Origin: Candidatus Thorarchaeota archaeon | GTDB lineage: Archaea; Asgardarchaeota; Thorarchaeia; Thorarchaeales; Thorarchaeaceae | Reading direction: 5' to 3' | Assembly: GCA_016841005.1 (NCBI GenBank) | Contig: JAEORG010000251.1 | Coordinates: forward strand, 1 to 19,885 | DNA length: 19,885 nt | In this document: positions 9,478-16,371 of the stretch, piece after piece | Numbering within the stretch: the stretch's first letter is position 1 | Layout of the letters: every line of letters starts with the position of its first letter | Position numbers and translations under genes: made by a program | Notes under the pieces: model-generated | Database searches by the model: none | Told to the model about the DNA's origin: nothing | Seen by the model: the letters and a program-made list of their open reading frames with translations, nothing else

Positions 9478-11313
9478 CTAATAGTATTGATATCCTGAGC
9501 TCATATCTTCATAACTATCCTTACGAATCAAAAGGCAAGCAGCTACTAAGAATATAATGCCAATTCCAAAGAGAAACATTGTAGGGAGGTCAACTGATGG
9601 AAATACGAGCCCTGGGGGAGGGGTCGTTCCTTCGATAGTTGTAGTTGTTGTCGGCGCAGTAACTTGTACAGTAACTGAATCAAATCCACTATTTCCACTT
9701 GTATCCCACACAGTGAGTTTAAGGAGATGGATTCCTATTGGGAGAGTACCAAGATCAACTGAAACGACATTTCCATAGAGAGGCCCAGACATAATTACTG
9801 TGTCACCTCGAGTGACAGAGTAGTAATATGGAAATATCTCATATACTTGCCAGATGAGTCTAGTCAGTCCATCACCCTCAACAATCACCAGATTGTTGGG
9901 TGTACTGAATCTCGGATTAGTAGTATCAACGGTAGTCACAGTGACCTCATCTGTAGCTACATTGAGATTCATATCTATCACTCGCAGAGTAACATTATGT
10001 GGTCCTAGATTTAATGAAACGGTCTCTGGGAGTGGAAATTCAATTGTATGACTTTCCCACTCATTCTGCACAACTGTCACATTGTCAACAATGACTTCAT
10101 ACCTGTATGGGTATAGTTCTGTCACATTCCAAATAATACCCCATCCAGTATCACCAGCCTCGAAGGGGAAGTCCTCAATGTCATAATCAAAGACAGGAGC
10201 ATCTGTATCAGAAATCCAAGGAGCGACAGCCGTATTACTCCATGAAGAATGCTGTGGTTCAATAGGTTGCCATTTCATGACCCAGAAATAGTCATAATAG
10301 GTGCGAATCTGATTTCCAGTATATGCGCCCATAACATGGATTCCTATTGATGGCCGTAGGGAGATTTCGTAAGTTAATGTCCCTGAAACTGTATTGATGC
10401 CATCAGTCAGACTGACCTGTCCCATCGGTTGTACAGAGAGTGTGTAGTTTCGATAGTTTACGTGAACCTGCCCAACTGTACCAAATTCATCAAAATCTTC
10501 ATCTCCAACAGTATGAAGTATTAGATTTTGATTGCTATCCTCGAGATCAATGCAGACTGCACCGTTAATTCCGAAGCTATCAATTGCAGAATGCCCGAAG
10601 CCAAAGTAGCTATACCTGTAAGCAAAGTTGTTGTAAGTATTGAATCGCATACTCGTTCGCAATTGGTATCCACGGCGGGGAAGTTCTGTTGGAGTAGCTA
10701 TCGCTAGATGATCCCACGTGTATCCTGCATCAACGATGAATGATCCGACTCCATCTTCAAATGTTGGTAAAGGCCCAGTGTGATTCCACTTTGTTGAATT
10801 GAATGGACTTTGAAAATCTTCGAAGAAATCAAACGTAGATTCACCCTTGCTTTCCGAAACAGCAAAATCGTTTCCATAATACATGAAGATTGTTGTAGTG
10901 TGATTCAGGTTCTCCTCTATCCGTACCCAGAATGTTGCATAATCTGAGACTTGCGTTGTTTCGATCCAGTATGAATAAGTTGTCTCTTCATCAGGTCCTG
11001 TGAAGCGGATGTCACTGAAATCTTGACTACAATTTTCACCACAGTAGACATCCATTCCAGAATCAGTTCCATAAGAGTAATGAACCTTGATTTGTATCTG
11101 ATAATTAATCCCTGCCCCCTCAGCACCAGAGATATTGTGAGATTTTCTGTACTTCCATCCTGGTAACCATGAATCAAATGATGAAGCGATAAACTGATGG
11201 TCTTCATTAACTTGAACATCGGGATGAAATGAAAGTCCTTGAGCAGGAAATATTCCAATTAGCAAACTAACACAGAGTAGGTAACAGATACACTGTCTTA
11301 GAACTCCTTGCAC
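9478..11313 (-). CDS. Membrane-anchored DUF2341 surface protein with lectin-like and Ig-like domains
   Basis: The product has 611 residues. The GTG start at 11313 is the first possible one, since stop codons lie in frame directly upstream; a signal peptide spans about 1-26. Residues 49-155 match DUF2341: W-x-Y-R-K at the front, Y-C-G-E-N-C then D-I-R-F-T, Y-W-I-E, and Y-Y-G-N. F-F-E-D-F (163-167) then opens a beta-rich region like the concanavalin-type domain that often follows DUF2341. Two Ig-like domains lie at about 370-455 and 456-552, each with a D-x-x-x-N/G-N segment. A Thr-rich linker (555-564), a helix (578-596) and a 15-residue tail ending in Tyr-Tyr follow. DUF2341 proteins are generally extracellular and may bind carbohydrate, which is not proven. 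It is transcribed divergently from the protease at 11482 and shares a 168-base upstream region with it. Confidence 0.88.
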   Translation of the reverse strand: MQGVLRQCICYLLCVSLLIGIFPAQGLSFHPDVQVNEDHQFIASSFDSWLPGWKYRKSHNISGAEGAGINYQIQIKVHYSYGTDSGMDVYCGENCSQDFSDIRFTGPDEETTYSYWIETTQVSDYATFWVRIEENLNHTTTIFMYYGNDFAVSESKGESTFDFFEDFQSPFNSTKWNHTGPLPTFEDGVGSFIVDAGYTWDHLAIATPTELPRRGYQLRTSMRFNTYNNFAYRYSYFGFGHSAIDSFGINGAVCIDLEDSNQNLILHTVGDEDFDEFGTVGQVHVNYRNYTLSVQPMGQVSLTDGINTVSGTLTYEISLRPSIGIHVMGAYTGNQIRTYYDYFWVMKWQPIEPQHSSWSNTAVAPWISDTDAPVFDYDIEDFPFEAGDTGWGIIWNVTELYPYRYEVIVDNVTVVQNEWESHTIEFPLPETVSLNLGPHNVTLRVIDMNLNVATDEVTVTTVDTTNPRFSTPNNLVIVEGDGLTRLIWQVYEIFPYYYSVTRGDTVIMSGPLYGNVVSVDLGTLPIGIHLLKLTVWDTSGNSGFDSVTVQVTAPTTTTTIEGTTPPPGLVFPSVDLPTMFLFGIGIIFLVAACLLIRKDSYEDMSSGYQYY

Positions 11314-11481
11314 TTACTACACACTTCCTGGTGAATAATGAAAACCCCCAATCACCAAGTGTATCTAGTTGTGAAATCTATTAAACGCTACCATAATAAT
11401 TGAATAATCAAAACTGGATATGAGAGGAAATCATTTGCTACAACCATTGAGCTAATAACATCCAGATGCAATTCCTCAGAT
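11314..11481. promoter_or_regulatory. Divergent promoter region between the DUF2341 and metzincin genes
   Basis: These 168 bases separate two divergent start codons and must hold both promoters unless one is internal. The AT-rich core near 11375-11412 has TATA-like runs: minus-strand TTTAATA around 11380-11387, and ATTAAA and ATAATAATT on the plus strand. Neither gene has a strong Shine-Dalgarno sequence next to its start. Exact boxes cannot be fixed by eye. Confidence 0.4.
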
Positions 11482-13650
11482 ATGCGGAATCTCTGTGTAG
11501 TTGGTCTACTTTTTCTGGTTCTAATGTTTCCAATCAATACCCCGGTAGAACTAGATGAATCTACAGACAGGATGATTCTAGCTCAAGATGATGTCATTGA
11601 GAGAAACTGGTACATCAACTTAGTCCTCGTAAACTATGACTCGTCACTTATCCAAGAGAATGCCCTTCTTTCGGGATTGCCATCAGAGAGAGTACACGAT
11701 GCAGATCCAATAACCATAATCTACAATATTCACTACGAAATATACTACGCAGATGAGTCGTATGAAGATTCAATTAGACAGCTAATACATGAGAATTCCA
11801 TAAATGGTACTGCAACAGGTACGCAACTTGATGAAGCGGCACTCCAATACCAGAAAGAAAATATCAATGATCCTCAGCAAATCTTCTATCCAAGAGATGG
11901 CAGGAGTATTGATGCGGATACAATTGAAGAATGGTTGCACCAGAATCCGTACATCACACCTCCTGGACTTGGATACATGTTCTACCTGTTCAATTTCACT
12001 GAGTTTGATTCCGCAGATCATACATTGGAGCATTGGTATGATTACAACCCAATGGACATCGATACAGGTGAGAAACAAGACTGGTTCAGATTAGAGTGGG
12101 ATAATGCATTAAATCAGGATGTCAAATTCGAATATCCAGGATTTGGTGGGCGACACAATTTGTATGTTCTTGACCCTTCTGCGGATCAATGGTATTTGAG
12201 ATGGGCAAGGATCTGGTGGGACACTCAGAATGACTATGAGTATATGTCAAAGGATCTAGATCAAAAAGTAAGCGAGATTGATCTATCAACTCCGTCAGGT
12301 GTGTCAGCCTTGAATACATATCTCAATCAGTATATTCAAGACCCTGTGGAATATTTGTTCGCCCCAGCATCTCCAATGAGTGCACAGAATGATGTGACTG
12401 CTTTCGTCGAAACAGGCTATCTCAAGAGCTTGGTCATCTGTATGGATGTGGCGAATGGAACATCTGTTGAAAGCTTGGAATGGGTCACAAACGCTGAGAT
12501 TCAAAAGAAACACCTTCAAGAGTTGTTACCATTTATTAACTGGACAGTCGATGTGGAGTTCTTGAATATTGATGATAGTCCTGAATGGACCGACATCTTT
12601 TGGGATTATGCAGAGGTTATAGATGGAAAGACCATCGTTGATGGTTATGCGATGTTTGATGCGATACGTAATAACATGAGATGGAAATATGTAGACATCT
12701 TTGATGAAAACATCAATGTCTTTGGTGTTGTCTTCATCAAGAAAAATATGGAGATGCATGTCTATGGTCGTCAATACACCGGACTTGGTGGAGGCGGTCA
12801 GACTGTTGTCTGGAAAAGCTGGGAGAGGTATTACCGACCTGATGGTGTAACACCAAAGTCTGGGATTTCATTGGTTCAACTCCATGAAACAATGCACGCC
12901 ATAGGGCTAGGACATACATGGAGCGTTGATCATTATGTTGCAGACTTCTCTTACACACCCATGGGATATTATGCAAGGTATAATGGAACAGGCAAGTTCG
13001 ACCAGAACTGGGTGCAAGGAACATACTTGGATCAAATGGAAGGAAACCTCTGGCTTGATTTTCAAGAGAAAAGAGAACTAATGAGTGCAGTTCCTCGTGA
13101 AGAAACTGTAGCTGCTGAGAACCATATACTTGTTGCATTTGATGAGGCGAGAGACCTCTATAACCAGATGGACTGGCAAGGATGTTATGAGGCTCTTTCT
13201 GGTATAGATGAATGGATAGACCGGTTTATGTATAGCATGACAGATGATGAGGCACCTGAGATAATCAAATGGGGTTTTGATGGCAGCATCTTCGCTGAGA
13301 ATATAACGGTCTGGGCGACAGTTATGGATGACTTCTCAGGTGTTGATAATGTCACTGTTAATGTTCTCGTTGGCACTAGTAAGTATCTATACGAATGTGT
13401 GTTTTCTTCTGGTAATTGGACCGCGGAGGTTGAGCAACTCCCTGTAGACATCTATGTGGAAATCTGGGTTGAAGCGACTGATAGAGGATTAAATACAGCT
13501 GTGTCGGATTCGATAATCTACGAGGGAGAATATGGTCCGTATAATCCTTTGATAGATCCAATAATAATAGGCAGTCTTGTTATAGGGGCTTCTGCAGTAG
13601 TCATCGTGTCATTCTGGTTTTTCAGAAAACGGAGATTAGTATCAAATTAG
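11482..13650 (+). CDS. Membrane-anchored metzincin-like zinc metalloprotease
   Basis: This is a 722-residue secreted protein with a signal peptide (about 1-22), starting at ATG 11482. H-E-T-M-H-A-I-G-L-G-H at 468-478 gives the full metzincin signature H-E-x-x-H-x-x-G-x-x-H, so H468, H472 and H478 are the predicted zinc ligands and E469 the catalytic base. Y-T-P-M-G-Y-Y follows, with M494 as the likely Met-turn 16 residues after the third histidine. The roughly 450 residues before this have no family I can name and are much longer than a simple propeptide; they include many Trp, Tyr and acidic residues. After the catalytic region comes one Ig-like domain (about 585-680), a helix (694-713) and the tail R-K-R-R-L-V-S-N. 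It would act outside the cell, on surface proteins or peptides (inference). Its neighbours on both sides are surface proteins. Confidence 0.87.
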   Translation: MRNLCVVGLLFLVLMFPINTPVELDESTDRMILAQDDVIERNWYINLVLVNYDSSLIQENALLSGLPSERVHDADPITIIYNIHYEIYYADESYEDSIRQLIHENSINGTATGTQLDEAALQYQKENINDPQQIFYPRDGRSIDADTIEEWLHQNPYITPPGLGYMFYLFNFTEFDSADHTLEHWYDYNPMDIDTGEKQDWFRLEWDNALNQDVKFEYPGFGGRHNLYVLDPSADQWYLRWARIWWDTQNDYEYMSKDLDQKVSEIDLSTPSGVSALNTYLNQYIQDPVEYLFAPASPMSAQNDVTAFVETGYLKSLVICMDVANGTSVESLEWVTNAEIQKKHLQELLPFINWTVDVEFLNIDDSPEWTDIFWDYAEVIDGKTIVDGYAMFDAIRNNMRWKYVDIFDENINVFGVVFIKKNMEMHVYGRQYTGLGGGGQTVVWKSWERYYRPDGVTPKSGISLVQLHETMHAIGLGHTWSVDHYVADFSYTPMGYYARYNGTGKFDQNWVQGTYLDQMEGNLWLDFQEKRELMSAVPREETVAAENHILVAFDEARDLYNQMDWQGCYEALSGIDEWIDRFMYSMTDDEAPEIIKWGFDGSIFAENITVWATVMDDFSGVDNVTVNVLVGTSKYLYECVFSSGNWTAEVEQLPVDIYVEIWVEATDRGLNTAVSDSIIYEGEYGPYNPLIDPIIIGSLVIGASAVVIVSFWFFRKRRLVSN

Positions 13651-13673
13651 ATAGCGAGCTACCTCACAGCACA

Positions 13674-13717
13674 TTTTTATTTCACCGTGTAATGCTTCAG
13701 AAGTTCGCGTGGAGGGG
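13674..13717 (+). promoter_or_regulatory. T-rich element and GGAGGGG ribosome binding site of the 13724 gene
   Basis: TTTTTATTT (13674-13682) lies in a 73-base gap. It could end the protease transcript, act as a TATA-like box for the next gene (predicted start near 13704), or both. GGAGGGG (13711-13717) sits 6 bases before GTG 13724, the same spacing as at the 2437 gene, and decides that start. Confidence 0.45.
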
Positions 13718-13723
13718 ATATGT

Positions 13724-15979
13724 GTGGATTTCACATATCCTTTCAAAGAAGCCAATGAGTTGGGTGAGATGCAAATAGGAAGAGGTCACTACTTGGTTAT
13801 TTCGTGTGCTTTCTTTGTTGTGCTTTTTACCGTGTCAATGATTCAGGTAGAAAACATGGCCGAGATAGAGGGTTACTCATTAGAAGACACTGAGAGATTC
13901 TTTGCACAATCAGCTGTGTCACCACCAGAAGTTCTGTGGAATGATACAATTGGTACTGTTGAAACAGAATACTTCAATGACATAATTGTCTGTGAGAATG
14001 GAGATTATGTCGCAGTAGGTTGGAAGAATGTCGGTGCTCCGACAGGATTCGATGGATGGATAGTACGAATGAATTCATCCCATGACGTTGTTTGGGAGAG
14101 AACATATGGTCATCCCAATGACGATCTATTTAGAGGTGTCGTTGAACTCTCAAATGGTGACTTTGTAATCTGTGGAGATTCTGAAAGAACTGATCTTGAT
14201 GGTGATTTTTGGCTGTTTAGAGTAAACAGTACTGGACACTACGACTGGGACGGAACTCAATGGAACACTACATACGGTGGGGGTGCAAGAGAGAGATGCT
14301 TTGGAGTCGTTGAAACTCCGGATGGAGGGTTTGCGATGTGTGGTGAAACCCTAAGCTACGGACCAGGAGGATTAGATGCATGGCTTGTAAAAGTAGATAG
14401 TACTGGAAGTTACTTGTGGGATGAAACATATGGAACAACACTTGGATCGGAATTATTCTATGGTTTTACTCTATGTGAGTTAGGTTTTGCTTGTACAGGT
14501 TACTATTATGAAAGTGGAATTACTCCAGGTGTGAATGGATACATAGTTCGTACGAATTCAACAGGTTTTGAATTATGGAACAGTAGTATCGGATATTCCA
14601 GTAATGACTATCTGGACAGCATTATTGCACACAATGATGGTACATTTACTGTTGGTGGAGAAGCGCGAATCAGCGGGACATATCGCTACTGGGTTGCACA
14701 CACAAATTCGACGGGATATATGACTTCATCTTCATTGAGATATGGAGGAGCCACTGCTGAACATTATGAAACGCGTATGTTGAATGACGGAGGTTTCGTA
14801 AGTGTTGGTTATATTGGGCTGTCACCTTCTACCGACCTTTGGGTTCAGAAACTTGATGCTGACCTAAACTTTGTTTGGGACATTCATGTTGGTGATACAC
14901 TTGACGACATTGGTTATACAGTAACCCAAGCTTCGGACGGTACAATAATTGTGGCTGGTGATACAGGGAACTATGGTGCTTTGTCTGGTGACGATGGATG
15001 GATACTTGAGATTTCCAATCCTCTTTCATGGGGACCTGCACCAAGTGATCAGCAAGTTGAAGCAGGAACACAATTCAGGTATGACATTAACGCCTCAAGT
15101 ACTAACGGGATTGATGCTTGGTGGTTAAATGATACAACATCATTTTCTATCGACTCTAATGGAGTGTTAACAAACTCAACAAGCTTAGGCACTGGGTCCT
15201 ATCCTCTAAGAGTCTTCGTTAATGATACGATTGGAGATTGGATAGACGCGAATATTACGATTGATGTTGCGGACACTATTGCACCAACCTGGGCTATTAG
15301 TGTGACTGACCAGAATGTTGAGTTTGGCGATTCTTTGAGTTATCAGATGACAGCTATGGATGCTGGTGGCATTTCTCAATATAGTGTAAATGACACCACA
15401 AACTTCGTGATAGATAATACTGGATTATTGGAAAACAAGACTACAATAGCAGTGGGGATATACGGTCTCAATGTAACAGCTGGTGATGCAAGCGATAATG
15501 AAATCTTCGCTGTGTTCAAAGTCATTGTTGCAGATACAACTGAACCAACATGGATAACTCAACCAGCAGATCAACAGATAATATTCGGACAAGCACTATC
15601 ATTCCAAGTTAATGCGTCAGACCTTTCGGGTATTGCGAATTATTATGTAAATGATACAACGAATTTTGTAATTAGTGCGGTTGGATTAATCACAAATACC
15701 ACAACACTTCTCGTGGGAGATTATGGTCTAAACATATCTGTTGAAGATATCTACGGAAATACACTATCACGAACAATTAGAATTCGTGTCTTGGCTCAAA
15801 CAACCACGACACCTACGACCACACCAACAGAAACTGAAACGACACCCACAGATACAACACCTACTACTGCAATAGAGGAACCTCCTGATAATACACTTCT
15901 GTATATCATACTTTTTGGTGTAATACCTGCTATTATCGTGGTTGTGATAATTGCTTCTAGGAAACGAAAGGGTGGATAG
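13724..15979 (+). CDS. Membrane-anchored seven-bladed propeller plus three Ig/cadherin-like modules
   Basis: Start GTG 13724 is preferred because of GGAGGGG 6 bases upstream; ATG 13769 would give a shorter signal region, and GTG 13709 precedes the ribosome binding site. The product has 751 residues. A hydrophobic segment at about 22-40 acts as signal peptide or anchor. Seven repeats of 45-58 residues fill about 64-435, each with a G-G-F/G-D-F core, D-x-W-L-x-R/K-x-N-S-T-G, then W-x-x-T-Y-G, a pattern known from PQQ/kelch-like and SBBP-type propellers. Three modules of exactly 87 codons follow from residue 436, with N-D-T and T-N-x-T sequons in nearly every copy. A Thr/Pro linker, a helix (724-744) and the tail S-R-K-R-K-G-G end it. 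It is the complete paralogue of the truncated protein at 3-2414. Adhesion or ligand binding outside the cell is inferred. Confidence 0.88.
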   Translation: MDFTYPFKEANELGEMQIGRGHYLVISCAFFVVLFTVSMIQVENMAEIEGYSLEDTERFFAQSAVSPPEVLWNDTIGTVETEYFNDIIVCENGDYVAVGWKNVGAPTGFDGWIVRMNSSHDVVWERTYGHPNDDLFRGVVELSNGDFVICGDSERTDLDGDFWLFRVNSTGHYDWDGTQWNTTYGGGARERCFGVVETPDGGFAMCGETLSYGPGGLDAWLVKVDSTGSYLWDETYGTTLGSELFYGFTLCELGFACTGYYYESGITPGVNGYIVRTNSTGFELWNSSIGYSSNDYLDSIIAHNDGTFTVGGEARISGTYRYWVAHTNSTGYMTSSSLRYGGATAEHYETRMLNDGGFVSVGYIGLSPSTDLWVQKLDADLNFVWDIHVGDTLDDIGYTVTQASDGTIIVAGDTGNYGALSGDDGWILEISNPLSWGPAPSDQQVEAGTQFRYDINASSTNGIDAWWLNDTTSFSIDSNGVLTNSTSLGTGSYPLRVFVNDTIGDWIDANITIDVADTIAPTWAISVTDQNVEFGDSLSYQMTAMDAGGISQYSVNDTTNFVIDNTGLLENKTTIAVGIYGLNVTAGDASDNEIFAVFKVIVADTTEPTWITQPADQQIIFGQALSFQVNASDLSGIANYYVNDTTNFVISAVGLITNTTTLLVGDYGLNISVEDIYGNTLSRTIRIRVLAQTTTTPTTTPTETETTPTDTTPTTAIEEPPDNTLLYIILFGVIPAIIVVVIIASRKRKGG
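15029..15811 (+). repeat. Three tandem Ig/cadherin-like coding modules with a 261-base period
   Basis: The opening Trp codons are at 15029, 15290 and 15551, exactly 261 bases apart. Each module has N-D-T-T then F at the same place and an N-x-T sequon about 15 residues later, plus the V-G-x-Y-x-L strand and a D-T-x-x-P or equivalent linker. These modules look more alike than the seven at 411-2243. Confidence 0.85.
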
Positions 15980-15990
15980 AAACGGTATGT

Positions 15991-16045
15991 GGGACGCCTG
16001 AGCAAGAAGCTCAGGTCAGTCCCTTTCCACACATGTGGAGTTTTT
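15991..16045 (+). terminator. Two-part hairpin and T-run after the 13724-15979 gene
   Basis: GGGAC (15991-15995) pairs with GTCCC (16019-16023), and CCTGAGC (15997-16003) with GCTCAGG (16009-16015), around an AAGAA loop, with a small G/TCA internal loop. CCACA-CA-TGTGG (16027-16038) and TTTTT (16041-16045) follow. Position 11 bases after a stop codon plus the T-run fits a terminator or 3'-end stem. A short structured RNA is the alternative. Confidence 0.6.
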
Positions 16046-16281
16046 GTCGTTGATCTCAGGGATCATGTCAGGAAAATCGTCTTCTTCATTACGATGAGGA
16101 ATATCGCTACGAAGGATGTGCTTGTTTATTCGACGGGGATTTGCTAAGGTCTTCCTCCTCCAGTGAGAGTAGTGCAGCCCAGTCTCAACAGCACTTGAAG
16201 GTATTGTTGATGTACATTATTTCTTAATACTCCGCGCGACCGAAGACTAAGTTTTGTACTGACCGGGCAATTATGTATACC

Positions 16282-16291
16282 GGACTAGTCC
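16282..16291. promoter_or_regulatory. Palindrome GGACTAGTCC upstream of the pseudo-GTPase operon
   Basis: A perfect 10-bp palindrome 80 bases before the GTG start, followed immediately by CTTATAGA. It could be a regulator site next to an upstream TATA-like element. Chance cannot be excluded. Confidence 0.25.
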
Positions 16292-16317
16292 TTATAGACA
16301 CATATTTTCATAGAAAA

Positions 16318-16354
16318 CCTGTTATTGGAATGACCAACAGGATATTATAGATAT
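16318..16354 (+). promoter_or_regulatory. Candidate promoter: inverted repeat CCTGTT/AACAGG and TATA-like stretch
   Basis: CCTGTT (16318-16323) and AACAGG (16336-16341) flank 12 bases and touch the AT stretch ATATTATAGATAT (about 16342-16354). With usual archaeal spacing of about 26 bases from TATA centre to start, transcription would begin close to GTG 16372, predicting a leaderless or nearly leaderless mRNA. The inverted repeat would cover the BRE position, where a regulator could block TFB binding. Confidence 0.35.
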
Positions 16355-16371
16355 GTTGCGGAAGTTATCAT

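Larger units (their letters stand above)
15980..16371. other. Long intergenic region without a convincing gene
   Basis: Of these 392 bases, the first 66 hold a strong hairpin with T-run, and the last 90 hold a palindrome, an inverted repeat and a TATA-like stretch (listed separately). The middle (about 16050-16270) has no tRNA, no clear box C/D pair and no ORF with a good start. The only longer open frame is 66 codons on the minus strand (16016-16216), which lacks ATG, GTG or TTG at its front end. Confidence 0.6.

Noticed and set aside
12737..13138. 133-codon minus-strand open frame
   Set aside because: Antisense to the metzincin active-site region, whose motif order proves the plus strand.
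16050..16200. Box C/D-like and tRNA-like fragments on either strand of the intergenic region
   Set aside because: Only single near-matches to C or D boxes with wrong spacing, and a T-C-G-A without a pairing T-stem; no full RNA can be built.
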